Source: Thiohalocapsa halophila
GTDB taxonomy: Bacteria; Pseudomonadota; Gammaproteobacteria; Chromatiales; Chromatiaceae
Length of the DNA stretch: 64,000 bases
NCBI RefSeq assembly: GCF_016583825.1
Contig: NZ_NRRV01000003.1
Span: forward strand, 62,001-126,000
Direction: 5' to 3'
The notes beneath the pieces are model-generated. The model saw nothing but the letters and a program-made list of their open reading frames with translations, had not been told where the DNA came from and did not search any database. Positions within the stretch are counted from its first letter, which is position 1, and each line of letters starts with the position of its first letter. Below, piece by piece: positions 31,028-41,200 of the stretch. Made by a program: the position numbers and the translations under genes.

Positions 31028-32371
31028 TTAGCTCGTCAGTGTTCTCAACAGGATTCGATAGTCCTCTTCGATCATGGTATCGCTGGCGCGTAAGGCCTCG
31101 ATCTTGCGCGTCGCGTGGATCACTGTGCTGTGATCGCGCCCGCCGAAGGCGTTACCGATCTCCGGCAGGCTTGCCTTGGTCAGCTCCTTGGCCAGCGCCA
31201 TGGCCACTTGGCGAGGGCGGGCGATATTGCGGGTGCGCTTGGCGGAGGTCAGGTCCGAAACCCGCAGCTTGTAATAGTTGGCGACCGTCTTCTGGATGTT
31301 CTCGATGGTGATCTGGCGATCCTGCGCCACGAACATATCCCGCAGCACCTCGCGCGTGAAGGCGAGGTCGATGCTGGCGCCCATAAACTGTGAGTTGGCC
31401 ACCAAGCGCCGCAGTGCACCTTCCAGCTCCCGGATGTTCGAGGTCATGCGCTTGGCGATGAAGTAGCCCACGTCCTCGGGCAGCTCAATGTTCAGCAGCG
31501 CCGCCTTGCTGTGCAGGATGGCGACCCTGGTCTCGAAGTCCGGCGGCTCGATGCCCACCGTCAGCCCCCAGCCGAAACGCGACTTCAAGCGTTCTTCCAG
31601 GCCGGAGACTTCCTTCGGGTACCGGTCGCTGGAGAGCACGATCTGCTGCTTGCTCTCGAACAGGGCGTTGAAGGTGTGGAAAAACTCTTCCTGCGAGCGG
31701 TCCTTGTTGCCGAAGAACTGCACATCGTCGATGAGCAGCGCGTTGACACGCCGATACCGCGCCTTGAACTCGTCGATCTTGTTGTGTTGCAGCGCCCGGA
31801 TCATGTCCGAGACGAAGCGCTCGGAGTGCACATAGATGACCTGCGCGCCCGGATTGGAATCCAGAATCGTGTTGCCAACGGCGTGCATCAGGTGGGTCTT
31901 GCCGAGGCCGACGCCGCCGTAAATGAACAGCGGGTTGTAGGCCGTGCCCGGGTTCTTCCCAATCTGAACGGACGCGGCCCGTGCAATCTGATTGGACTTG
32001 CCTTCTACGAAGGTGGCGAAGGTGAACTCCTTGTTCAGATTGCTCTCGGCGCGCCGTCGATCCAGATTACCCTCGCCGCCGGCGCGACCGCCGCTGGTGC
32101 CGCGCGTGACGGGCGCCGCACGATCGTCGCCGAGGGTCCCGATCTCGAAGCGCACCTGTTGGATCCGCCCGCTGCTGATCTCGGCACAGAGGCGGCTGAT
32201 GCGCTGCTCGTAGTGCTGCTTGACCCAATCCTTGACGAAGCGGTTCGGTGCCAACAGGCACATTGCCTCGTCCTGCTCCTGCGCTTGCAGCGGCATGATC
32301 CAGGTACTGTATTCCGCACCGGTCAGGTCCTGCTTCAAGGCTGCGGCACAGGCATCCCAGAGCTCGCTCAT
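31028..32371 (-). CDS. dnaA: Chromosomal replication initiator DnaA
   Basis: AAA+ initiator that binds DnaA boxes and melts the origin. The ATG at 32371 ([16 protein letters not shown]) gives 447 residues, the normal length; the open frame upstream to 32503 runs through DnaA boxes. Domain I is at residues 1-85. The AAA+ core has [13 protein letters not shown] and [12 protein letters not shown]. Domain IV carries the DnaA-box-recognition signature [16 protein letters not shown]. DnaA boxes on both sides of the gene suggest autoregulation. The gene heads the leftward dnaA-dnaN-recF-gyrB block. Confidence 0.98.
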   Translation of the reverse strand: MSELWDACAAALKQDLTGAEYSTWIMPLQAQEQDEAMCLLAPNRFVKDWVKQHYEQRISRLCAEISSGRIQQVRFEIGTLGDDRAAPVTRGTSGGRAGGEGNLDRRRAESNLNKEFTFATFVEGKSNQIARAASVQIGKNPGTAYNPLFIYGGVGLGKTHLMHAVGNTILDSNPGAQVIYVHSERFVSDMIRALQHNKIDEFKARYRRVNALLIDDVQFFGNKDRSQEEFFHTFNALFESKQQIVLSSDRYPKEVSGLEERLKSRFGWGLTVGIEPPDFETRVAILHSKAALLNIELPEDVGYFIAKRMTSNIRELEGALRRLVANSQFMGASIDLAFTREVLRDMFVAQDRQITIENIQKTVANYYKLRVSDLTSAKRTRNIARPRQVAMALAKELTKASLPEIGNAFGGRDHSTVIHATRKIEALRASDTMIEEDYRILLRTLTS

Positions 32372-32493
32372 GCTGGCTTGATCCCCCTTTGTCGTTGCCC
32401 GGGGCATTCGCCGGATGAAACGCCGCCGCCCGGCGACGCCGCTGTCGGGCGTTGCGGTGCCGCGGCGCCCTGTCGAGCCCGAGTGCGGCGAGT

Positions 32494-32521
32494 CTATCCA
32501 CATGACCGCCGGTTATCCACA
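32494..32521. promoter_or_regulatory. DnaA boxes upstream of dnaA
   Basis: CTATCCACA (32494-32502, one mismatch) and TTATCCACA (32513-32521, perfect) are 10 bases apart in the 289-base dnaA-rpmH spacer, about 125 bases upstream of the dnaA start. In Pseudomonas-type chromosomes oriC lies in this spacer, so this cluster competes with the dnaA-dnaN spacer as the origin. The spacer also holds the divergent rpmH promoter. Confidence 0.7.
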
Positions 32522-32660
32522 GCCATCCGACCAGCGCAAACGGGCCCGGCGCATTGCGCCGCCTCAGGCTTACCGGTATCCTACGCGGTCTTTTTGGGGC
32601 AGTAATCGCCGCCGGCGCCGCCGCCCTTTGCCCGATGGTCCGTTTTCTAGGAATTCTACC

Positions 32661-32795
32661 GTGAAACAAACATTTAACCCCAGTCGCCTAAAGCGGGCCC
32701 GCACTCACGGCTTCCGTGCCCGCAGCGCAACCCGTAACGGCCGCAAAGTGCTTCAGGCCCGGCGGGCGAAAGGCCGCGCCCGCCTTGCGACCTAA
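32661..32795 (+). CDS. rpmH: 50S ribosomal protein L34
   Basis: Very basic 44-residue ribosomal protein starting with GTG at 32661 ([20 protein letters not shown]). The full family pattern, with [15 protein letters not shown] near the C-terminus, is intact. Length and sequence are as expected. It is divergent from dnaA and followed by rnpA, the universal rpmH-rnpA pair, with the rnpA start 59 bases on. Confidence 0.98.
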   Translation: MKQTFNPSRLKRARTHGFRARSATRNGRKVLQARRAKGRARLAT

Positions 32796-32854
32796 CGACT
32801 GTCCACAAGCGTCGCTTTGCGAGCGTGCTGCACCAGGAGCGCCGGCAGGACTCA

Positions 32855-33253
32855 GTGTCTGAGCGCGCGCACGACAGCGCCCTGCCAAGGTACAAGCGCC
32901 TGCTGCGGGCCGCAGACTTTAGCCACGTCTTCCAGCGGCCGGCACGCAGCACGGACGCCCGCTTCAGCGTAGCTGCGCGGCGTCGGCGTGACGCAAGCAC
33001 CGCACCGACAGCACCGCCCAGGCTGGGCCTGGCGGTGTCGCGCAAAGCCCTACCCCGGGCCGTAGATCGCAACCGCGTGAAGCGGATCGTGCGCGAGTCG
33101 TTCCGACACATGGGCCTTTGCCCGGGCATCGACTTCGTCGTGGTGGCCCGGGCAGGTCTTCGCGATGCCGACAAGCTCGCAGTCAGACGCGCCATCGACG
33201 CGCATTTCACGGTCCTTCGAGACCGTCTGTGCTCGCAACGGAACCACGGCTGA
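32855..33253 (+). CDS. rnpA: Ribonuclease P protein component
   Basis: Basic protein subunit of RNase P, which matures tRNA 5' ends with the M1 RNA. The GTG at 32855 follows an AGGA motif and gives 132 residues; an in-frame GTG at 32825 would add ten residues. The RNR signature region AVDRNRVKRIVRESFR is intact, with LGLAVSRKALPRA before it and DFVVVARAGL after it. A stretch of about 15 Arg/Ala/Thr/Pro residues (RRRRDASTAPTAPP) is an insertion in the loop between the first strands. Between its stop and yidC there are only 112 bases, too few for the usual yidD gene. Confidence 0.94.
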   Translation: MSERAHDSALPRYKRLLRAADFSHVFQRPARSTDARFSVAARRRRDASTAPTAPPRLGLAVSRKALPRAVDRNRVKRIVRESFRHMGLCPGIDFVVVARAGLRDADKLAVRRAIDAHFTVLRDRLCSQRNHG

Positions 33254-33365
33254 TCCGGCGCCCGCCCGGGTCGGATGCGCTGCCGCGCCAGGCTCCCTCG
33301 TGGCCCTGACGCGGTGCGCCCACGACCTGCAATCTTTTTCTCACACCGCCGCCTGCTGCTGACCG

Positions 33366-35087
33366 ATGGACAATTTCCGGCTCATACTTCTGCTGTCTTT
33401 GGCCGCCGTCCTCTTTCTGATCTATCAGGCATGGATGGAAGACTACGGCCGCCAGCAGCCCGCCCCTCAGGCGTCCGCACAAGCACCGGCTACCAGCCCG
33501 GCGACCACCGATGCACCGGCAGCACGGCCGAGCGGCGCCGGCGATGCGCCCGAGGTGCCGACCGATGCGCCGGACGCGCCACCGGCCCAGCCCAGTACGA
33601 CCACGGCGGCGGACACCGACCCGAGCACCGACGCCGCTGGCGTCCCCGCCCTGGTGACTGTGGAAACCGATGTCTTGCGGGCGGAGATTTCCACTCGCGG
33701 CGGCACCATTCAGAGTCTTAGGCTCAAGGATTACGCCGCCGATGCCGATCGCCCCGACATCCCCCTGCAGCTGCTGAAGCCGGCCCCGCCGAACATGTTC
33801 ATCGTGCAATCCGGTCTGCTCGGCGGCGGCGAGCAGACCCTGCCTACCCATAATGCGCAGTTTGTCCCCGAGGCCACCAGCTACCGGCTGGCGGAGGACA
33901 ACGACGATCTGCTAGTGGAGCTGGTCTGGCAGGAGGAGGATGGTCTAACAGTCACCAAGCGCTACCGCTTCGAGCGCGGCAGCTATCTCGTGCACGCCGA
34001 GCAGCGCATCGACAACGCCGGCACCGAGCCCATTGCGCTGCGCAACTACGACCAGCTGCAGCGCACCGAGCTGGTGGACCCGAACAAGTCGAGCTTCATC
34101 CACACCTACACCGGCGCCGTCTACTACGGGCCGGAAGAGAAGTACAAGAAAGAAAAGTTCGGGGAGATGACCAAGCGGCCCCTGGACGTGACCATCAGCG
34201 GCGGCTGGATCGCGATGATCCAGCACTACTTCATGGCCGCCTGGATACCCCAGCCCGACGAGGCCCAGACCTTCTACAGCAAGGTGGTCGGCGACGGTCG
34301 CTACATCATCGGCCAGTACTCGCCGGCGGTCACCATCCCCGCCGGCGGCAGCCATACCTTCGAGAACCGGCTGTTCATGGGGCCCAAGCTGCAGGACAAG
34401 CTGGACCAAATCGCTCCGGGTCTGGAGCTCGCCGTCGACTACGGCTGGCTGACGGTTCTCGCCAAGCCCATCTTCTGGCTCCTAGACCTGATCCACAGCC
34501 TGGTGGGCAACTGGGGCTGGTCCATCATCATCCTGACCATCCTCATCAAGGCCGCGTTCTACAAGCTCTCGGAGACCAGCTACAGGTCCATGGCCAACAT
34601 GCGCAAGCTGGCGCCGCGGCTGAAGGCGCTCAAGGACCGCTACGGCGACGACAAGGAGCGCATGAATCAGGCCATGATGGAGCTCTACAAGAAGGAGAAG
34701 ATCAACCCGCTCGGCGGCTGCCTGCCCATCCTGGTCCAGATCCCGGTCTTCATCGCCCTGTACTGGGTGCTGCTGGAGAGCGTGGAGCTGCGCCATGCCC
34801 CGTTCATCCTCTGGATCGACAACCTGACGGCGCCGGACCCCTGGTTCGTGCTGCCGGTGATCATGGGCGTGTCCATGTTCGCACAGCAGAAGCTGAACCC
34901 GCCGCCGCCGGACCCGATGCAGGAGAAGATCTTCATGGCCCTGCCCTTCGTGTTCACCGTGTTCTTCGCCTTCTTCCCGGCGGGGCTGGTGCTCTACTGG
35001 ACCGTGAACCAGCTCCTGTCCATTGCCCAGCAGTGGTACATCACACGCCAGATCGAGCAGGCCGAGGCGGCCAAGCACAAGAGCTGA
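33366..35087 (+). CDS. yidC: Membrane protein insertase YidC
   Basis: Inner-membrane insertase that works alone or with SecYEG. The 573 residues comprise an N-terminal helix (FRLILLLSLAAVLFLIYQAW), a low-complexity Ala/Pro/Thr linker (about 30-100), the large periplasmic beta-domain (about 100-355) and the five-helix insertase core with LGGCLPILVQIPVFIALYW. The hydrophilic-groove Arg is expected in the segment AAFYKLSETSYRSMA. The last helix ends in a basic tail. It lies in the rpmH-rnpA-yidC-mnmE order and mnmE follows after 49 bases. Confidence 0.98.
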   Translation: MDNFRLILLLSLAAVLFLIYQAWMEDYGRQQPAPQASAQAPATSPATTDAPAARPSGAGDAPEVPTDAPDAPPAQPSTTTAADTDPSTDAAGVPALVTVETDVLRAEISTRGGTIQSLRLKDYAADADRPDIPLQLLKPAPPNMFIVQSGLLGGGEQTLPTHNAQFVPEATSYRLAEDNDDLLVELVWQEEDGLTVTKRYRFERGSYLVHAEQRIDNAGTEPIALRNYDQLQRTELVDPNKSSFIHTYTGAVYYGPEEKYKKEKFGEMTKRPLDVTISGGWIAMIQHYFMAAWIPQPDEAQTFYSKVVGDGRYIIGQYSPAVTIPAGGSHTFENRLFMGPKLQDKLDQIAPGLELAVDYGWLTVLAKPIFWLLDLIHSLVGNWGWSIIILTILIKAAFYKLSETSYRSMANMRKLAPRLKALKDRYGDDKERMNQAMMELYKKEKINPLGGCLPILVQIPVFIALYWVLLESVELRHAPFILWIDNLTAPDPWFVLPVIMGVSMFAQQKLNPPPPDPMQEKIFMALPFVFTVFFAFFPAGLVLYWTVNQLLSIAQQWYITRQIEQAEAAKHKS

Positions 35088-35136
35088 GCCTGCGGGCGCC
35101 TGCCAACCCTAGGCACGCAACTGCCTGCGGCCTGCC

Positions 35137-36483
35137 ATGAGCGGGCGCGAGACCATCGCCGCCGTCGCTACCCCGCCGGGGGTGGGCGCGGTCGGTATCG
35201 TGCGGGTGTCGGGGCCTGCGGTGCCGGACATCGCCCTGCATCTGCTCGGGCGATTGCCGGCGCCCCGCCAGGCGCTGCTGGCGGATTTTCGCGCCGACGA
35301 CGCCGAGTCCATCGACCAGGGTCTCGCCCTCTACTTCCCGGCGCCCCACTCCTTCACCGGTGAGCATGTCCTGGAGCTTCAGGGCCACGGCGGCCCCGTG
35401 GTGCTGGACCGCTTGCTGGCGCGGGTGCTCGCGCTCGGTGCGCGCGCGGCCCGCCCCGGCGAGTTCAGCGAGCGCGCGTTCCTGGAAGGCAAGCTGGATC
35501 TCACCCGCGCCGAGGCTATCGCCGACCTCATCGCCAGTGGCACCGAGCAGCAAGCCAGGCTCGCCGCCCGCTCCCTGAGCGGTGCCCTCGCAAGGCAAGT
35601 CGATGAGTTGCTGGAGGCCCTGACCCGGGTGCGTGTGCTGGTGGAGGCCAGCCTCGATTTCCCGGACGAGGATCTAGACCCGGATCTGCCGTCCGGCATC
35701 GCCGCGGACCTCGGGCGGCTGCGCACCGACTTGGATACGCTCCTCATCACCGCCCAGCGCGGCGAGCGGCTGCGCGACGGACTCATGGTGGTGCTGGCAG
35801 GGGCGCCGAATGCCGGCAAATCGAGTCTGCTCAACGCCCTCGCGGAGACCGATCGCGCCATCGTCACCCCGGTGCCAGGCACCACCCGTGACCTCCTCCA
35901 TGCGGACGTACAGATCGACGGCCTGCCGCTGCGGGTGTTCGACACGGCTGGGCTGCGCCTGTCGCCGGACCCCGTGGAGCAAGAAGGCGTGCGCCGCGCC
36001 CGGGAGCAGATCGACCGCGCCGACCTGGTGCTTTGGATCGTCGACGACGCAGACCAAGCTGGCGATGCCGCCCCGCCCACGGACCTGCCCCCGCAGGTAC
36101 CGCTTCTCACCATCCACAACAAAATCGACCTCACCGCTCGCGCGCCCGGTGAGCACCCGCGTGCAGACGGCACGATGCAGCTCGCCTGCTCCGCCACCAC
36201 CGGCGCCGGCCTGGACAGCCTGCGTCGTGCCCTGACGCGGCACGCCGGTCTCGGCACCGACGCCGGCGGCGACTTCAGCGCCCGCCGCCGCCACCTCGAC
36301 GCCCTGCGCCGCACCCGCGAGCACCTGGCGGCCGCCGCGCAGGCCCAAGCCGACGCGGCACCGCCCGAGCTGCTGGCAGAGGACCTGCGCCTGGCCCAGG
36401 ACAGCCTCGGCGAGATCACCGGCGCCGTGTCCTCGGACGACCTGCTCGGGCGCATCTTCAGCGAGTTCTGCATCGGCAAATAG
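35137..36483 (+). CDS. mnmE: tRNA uridine-5-carboxymethylaminomethyl GTPase MnmE
   Basis: GTPase that, with MnmG, modifies the wobble uridine of several tRNAs. The 448 residues include the N-terminal folate-binding domain (ETIAAVATPPGVGAVGIVRVSG), the inserted G domain with GAPNAGKSSLLNAL near residue 222, TPVPGTTRD and DTAGLR, and the obligatory C-terminal CIGK ending. Everything is intact. mnmG, rsmG and parAB, which often follow, are absent here: the defence island begins within 500 bases. Confidence 0.98.
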   Translation: MSGRETIAAVATPPGVGAVGIVRVSGPAVPDIALHLLGRLPAPRQALLADFRADDAESIDQGLALYFPAPHSFTGEHVLELQGHGGPVVLDRLLARVLALGARAARPGEFSERAFLEGKLDLTRAEAIADLIASGTEQQARLAARSLSGALARQVDELLEALTRVRVLVEASLDFPDEDLDPDLPSGIAADLGRLRTDLDTLLITAQRGERLRDGLMVVLAGAPNAGKSSLLNALAETDRAIVTPVPGTTRDLLHADVQIDGLPLRVFDTAGLRLSPDPVEQEGVRRAREQIDRADLVLWIVDDADQAGDAAPPTDLPPQVPLLTIHNKIDLTARAPGEHPRADGTMQLACSATTGAGLDSLRRALTRHAGLGTDAGGDFSARRRHLDALRRTREHLAAAAQAQADAAPPELLAEDLRLAQDSLGEITGAVSSDDLLGRIFSEFCIGK

Positions 36484-36944
36484 ACTCGGTGCCGGAGTCT
36501 TCCGCACTCTTTCACAAGACGCCAGCAACCTCCCGTCTAGTCTGACTGGCCCATACGCTGCCGCAAGTCACAAAGCGTGGCAGCCGCCCCCCATCGACTC
36601 GATGCCATCGGCTAGACTCCAGGCCGTGAGAGTGAACCGCGGGACCAGCGGGCCTGGAGCGGTAGTCCGCGCGCCGGGTGGTAGCCGGATCGATCGATTT
36701 GCGGGACAGGATATGGCGTTGGCGCGAGGATCAACGTGCACGGAGCAAGCGCGTCCCGCGGGTATCTGGATCAATCTTGTGCCCCTTGCAAGCAGGACTT
36801 TGCGGACCGCCTCCGTAGATCTTGCTCGCTGCGTGGCCTGAGCTTGAGCGGCGTTCATCCTGGCGAGAATGACTAGGGCCGTCGATCCATGCCAACCTGT
36901 GAGCACAGGCGCCGTTCGATGAGGACCAAGGGAGACGGCTAGCA
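36484..36944. other. Junction between mnmE and the defence island
   Basis: This is 461 bases with no convincing gene on either strand. Features seen are an inverted repeat CTCCAGGCC/GGCCTGGAG with a 25-base loop (about 36615-36657) and a smaller one GCTGCC/GGCAGC near 36556-36584. Neither has a T run. The last 20 bases hold the ribosome-binding site AAGGGAGA for brxA. No attachment-site duplication or integrase is evident. Confidence 0.5.
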
Positions 36945-37739
36945 GTGTTCGCAACTGAGCATACGGGGGCGTTGCTTCGATTCGGCTTCAAGTTTGGCAG
37001 AGGCGGCGCCCACGCGGCACGGACCATGATGCTCGCGGAGCTGCAGCATCTGCTGGAAGCCCTGCCCGAGGATGCTCAACGTGCCGACTACCGGGCCGCA
37101 GTGGTTGACACCAACGTGCTCGACAAGCCCACGCTGAAGGCGCGCAAGCTCACCTTCGAGCATCTGTGCGACCTCTACGCCCTCGATCCCAATGTTTGCC
37201 TGTTTCGCGTACTGCGGCGCTTGTGGCACGGTGACGCACCGAGTCAGCCGGTGCTGGCGCTGTCGATGGCGCTGGCGCGGGATGCGTTGCTTCGGATCAG
37301 CGCACCGCTCGTCCTCGACGCCCGACCCGGCGTCCATCTATCCCGAGACCAGATGGCGGAACGGTTCGCCGCTTGGGGGGAAGATCGCTTCAGCGCCGCC
37401 TCGGTCGAGGCTGTCGCTCAGCGCGTGAACGGCACCTGGACCCAGGCCGGCTACTTGCAGGGGCATGTCCACAAGGTGCGCGCTGCCCCTGTCGTCACAC
37501 CCGTCAATGTCGCCTTCGCGCTGTTCCTCGGCTACCTCGATGGCCGCCTCGCCCGGAGGCTCTTCACCAGCGATTGGGTGCGCCTGCTCGATCTCCCCGA
37601 GGAGCGGCTGATCGAACTGACCCAGGCGGCAGCACAGCGCGGGCTGCTGGTATTTCGCCGCACCGGTACCGTGATCGAGGTCCGCTTTCCCGACTATCTG
37701 ACCGAGCAGGAGCAGGAGTGGCTCAGTGAGCAGGCTTGA
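36945..37739 (+). CDS. brxA: BREX protein BrxA-like (DUF1819 type)
   Basis: First gene of the BREX locus. BrxA proteins are small helical DNA-binding proteins of uncertain role in phage exclusion. The start is the GTG at 36945, 9 bases after a GGGAGA motif, giving 264 residues, somewhat longer than the roughly 200 of common BrxA. The pattern fits BrxA: an N-terminal helical part with NVLDKPTLKARKLTFEHL, a central region LALSMALARDALLRIS, and a winged-helix-like C-terminal half ending in VFRRTGTVIEVRFPDYL. Assignment rests mostly on position directly before brxB and on this layout. The stop overlaps brxB by 14 bases. Confidence 0.78.
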   Translation: MFATEHTGALLRFGFKFGRGGAHAARTMMLAELQHLLEALPEDAQRADYRAAVVDTNVLDKPTLKARKLTFEHLCDLYALDPNVCLFRVLRRLWHGDAPSQPVLALSMALARDALLRISAPLVLDARPGVHLSRDQMAERFAAWGEDRFSAASVEAVAQRVNGTWTQAGYLQGHVHKVRAAPVVTPVNVAFALFLGYLDGRLARRLFTSDWVRLLDLPEERLIELTQAAAQRGLLVFRRTGTVIEVRFPDYLTEQEQEWLSEQA

Positions 37740-38274
37740 CCGACTCATCGAACGCTACGCCGAGCACATCGCAACCCCTTGGCCCGAGGGGCTCTCGGGG
37801 ATCGAGCGCGTCATCTTCGTCGTCTACCCGCCTGCCGACGAGCTGCGCTTGCGAGTCTACATCGACGAGTTCGAGTTGCGAGCCCGCGATGCCGGCCATG
37901 GCTGGAAGCTGCTCGATCTGACCGATGCCTTCCCGCAGTGGATGGCAGCCCACCGCTACCGCGACAAGTACTTCCGCCGTCCCGCGCTCTTGGCCGGCTA
38001 CACCGAGGGCCGCCTGAGCGAGTTCACGGCGCACCTCGTCGAGCAAACCCGGGCGCAAGTCGCCGAGGCGTCGGCGAACGACGTCGTCGTCCTTGCCGGC
38101 GTCGGCACCCTGTTCGGCGTGTCCAGCGTATCCGAGGTCGTCAACGGGGCCGCGTCTGCCATCAACGGGCGCCTGGTGGTGCTCTTCCCCGGCGAGAAGG
38201 ACGACAACATCTACCGCTTGCTCGATGCCCGCGACGGTTGGGACTACATGGCACACGCCATCACGGCGGACTGA
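37726..38274 (+). CDS. brxB: BREX protein BrxB (DUF1788)
   Basis: Small conserved BREX protein required for the system but without a known enzymatic activity. It begins with GTG at 37726 inside the last codons of brxA and has 182 residues, the usual length. Signatures of DUF1788 are visible: ERVIFVVYPPADELRLRVY near the start, and VVVLAGVGTLFGVSSVSEVV followed by LVVLFPGEKDDNIYRLLDA near the end. There are no membrane helices or cysteines. Overlap with brxA and a 14-base gap to brxC show that the three are one transcription unit. Confidence 0.92.
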   Translation: MSRLDRLIERYAEHIATPWPEGLSGIERVIFVVYPPADELRLRVYIDEFELRARDAGHGWKLLDLTDAFPQWMAAHRYRDKYFRRPALLAGYTEGRLSEFTAHLVEQTRAQVAEASANDVVVLAGVGTLFGVSSVSEVVNGAASAINGRLVVLFPGEKDDNIYRLLDARDGWDYMAHAITAD

Positions 38275-38288
38275 CGCAGGAGCTGATC

Positions 38289-41200
38289 ATGACCATGAAG
38301 AACCAGGAGATCTATAGCAAGGACCCATTGGCCAATCGGCTGATCAACAACGGCGTCGCCGAGGTCTCGGAAGATCGGTCCCGGGCGGCGCTCGAGATGC
38401 TCCGCTACGAGCTGGAAACCTTCGTCTGCGACGGCGAGTACGCGAAGGGCCTGCGCAAGATCCTGGAGACCTTCCTCACCAACCTGGGCTTTGCCCCCGA
38501 GCAAGCCAGTGTCTGGATCAGCGGCTTCTACGGCAGCGGCAAGACCCATCTGGCGAAGATGCTGCGGGCGCTCTGGGTCGATATCGTCTTCGGCGACGGC
38601 GCCACGGCGCGCAGCATCGCTCGGCTCCCCGCCGAGATCAAAGACCATCTGCGCGAGCTGAGCACCCAGGCGAAGCGCTACGGCGGCCTGCACGCGGCGT
38701 CGGGCAAGCTCGGCTCGGGCGCCGGCAACAACGTGCGCCTTGCCCTGCTCGGCATCGTGTTCAAGTCCGCCGGCCTGCCGGAGAAGTACAACCAGGCGCG
38801 CCTGGTGCTTTGGCTCAAGCGCGAAGGCATCCTCGAAACTGTCGAGAAGACCCTAGAGGGCAAGGGCACGAGCCTGGAGCAGGAGTTGCCGGATCTCTTC
38901 GTCTCCGACGACCTGCACGCGGCCCTGGTCGCCGCCAAGCCCGAGCTGGCCCCGGACGCCATGAGCGTGGGCGACCGCCTCATCGCCCAGTATCCGGAGG
39001 TACAGGATGTCTCGAACGACGAGATGATCCGCGCTGTCAAGGATGCGCTCACGAACGATAACGGCTTCCCGCTGACCCTCATCGTGCTCGATGAGGTCCA
39101 GCAGTTCATCGGCAACAGCGGCGACCGCGCCTACAGCATCCAGGAGGTGGTCGAGTCCTGCAGCAAGCACTTCGGCGGGCGCCTGCTCTTCGTCGGCACC
39201 GGGCAGACCGCCATGTCCGGCACCCCGTCACTGCAGAAGATCAAGGGCCGCTTCACGGTGCCGGTGCAGCTCTCCGACACGGACGTCGAGGCCGTCATCC
39301 GCAAGATCATCCTGCAGAAGCAGCAGGGCGCGGTTCCCGCGATCCAGACGACCCTGACCGACAACCTCGGCGAGATCTCCCGCCACCTGCGCGGCACCAA
39401 GCTGGAGCACACCACGCAGGACGAGCACATCATGGTCGCGGACTACCCGCTGCTGCCGGTGCGCCGGCGGTTCTGGGAGAAGGTCCTGCACAAGCTCGAC
39501 GAGTCCGGCACCATCTCCCAGCTCCGCAACCAGCTCCGCATCGTCCACGAGGCCGCGTGCGCCACGGCCCAGCAGCCTCTCGGCCAGGTGGTCTCCGGCG
39601 ACTTCATCTACGACCAGCTCAGCACGGACCTGCTGCAGACCGGGCTGCTCTCACGAGAGGTCTACGACCGCATCGGCAAGCTCGCCGCCGGCGACGCCGA
39701 CGCGCAGCTCAAGGCCAGTCTGCTCAAGCTCATCTACCTGATCGGCAAGCTGCCCACCGATCCGATGGCGGACATTGGTCTGCGTGCCACCGAGGACAGC
39801 CTGGCGGACCTGCTGGTCACCGAGCTGGCGGGCGGCTCCAGTGCCCTGCGCAAGCGCATCCCCGGTCTGCTGGATGAGCTCCACAACACCGACGGGCTGG
39901 TGATGGCCATCGCCACCGCCTCGGGCACCGAGTACCGCCTGCAGACCGCCGAGAGCAGCGCCTGGCACGACGAATATCGCAAGCAGGTCTCCGAGCTGTC
40001 GTCGAATACCCAGCGCCTGGAGATGGAGCGTATCGACCTCTTCAAGACCGCCTACCGGGAGGCGCTCAAGGGCGTGCACCTGACCCAGGGGCAGACCAAG
40101 GAGGTGCGTACCCTCACACCCTGCTACGATGACAGCCTGCCGGCGGACGCCGACAAGCAGATCGTCGCCTGGCTCCGCGACGGCTGGAGCAGCTCCGAGG
40201 CCGAGATCAAAGGCGATGCGCGCAACGCCGGCCCCACCAGCCCGACCATCTTCATCTTCCTGCCGGCCCAGAGCCGCAACGAGCTGCGCTCGGCCATCAT
40301 CGAGCACAAGGCCGCCCGGCTCACGTTGGACACACGCGGCGTGCCGGCGACGCCCGAGGGCCAGGATGCCCGCTCCGCCATGGAGACTCGCCGCAACGAC
40401 GCGGACCGCCGTATTGCCCAGATCGTCAAGACCGTCGTCGGCGGCGCACAGGTCTATCAAGGCGGCGGCTCGGTCGCGGATGGCAACGACCTGAGCGACA
40501 AACTGCAGGCCGCCGGCGCTGCGTCCGTCGTGCGGCTCTACGGTGACTTCGACACCGCCGACCAGGTGGGCTGGGACAAGGTCATCGAGCGCTCGCGCAA
40601 AGGCGAGACCCAGCCCCTACAGCCCATCAAGCACAGCGCCGACACGGACCAGCACCCGGTCTGCGCCGCCATCCTCAAGCACCTGGGTGCCGGCAAGAAG
40701 GGCAGCGACGTGCGCGAGCACTTCAAGGCACCGCCGTACGGCTGGCCGCAGGATGCCATCGACGGTGCCCTCTATGCCCTGCTCGCCAGCGGCCACGTGC
40801 TGGCGCTGAACAACCTCGGCAAAGTGGTGGACGCCAAGGGCCTGGAGCGCAAACAAATCACCCAGAGCAGCTTCAAGCCCGAGACCGTCACCATCAGCCC
40901 GGTGCAGAAGATCCAGATCCGCAAGGTCTTCCAGGCCGCCGGCGTCGGCTGCCAGCCAGGCCAGGAGGTCGACAAGGGGCCGGAGCTGCTGCGTACCCTG
41001 CGAGACCTGGCCAGCAAGGCCGGCGGCGAGGCGCCGAAACCGGCGGTGCCGGACCAAAAGCTGCTCGACGACCTGGGGGCGCTGGCAGGCAACGCCTTGC
41101 TCGCCGAGCTGTACAGCCAGCGCGATACCCTGATCCAGCACAGCAAGGACTGGACAGCCACCGGCGAACAGATCGCGAAACGCTGGCCGACCTGGACCCT

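Noticed and set aside
36568..36954. 128-residue leftward open frame in the mnmE-brxA spacer
   Set aside because: No domain, poor composition and no start signals; treated as chance open DNA.
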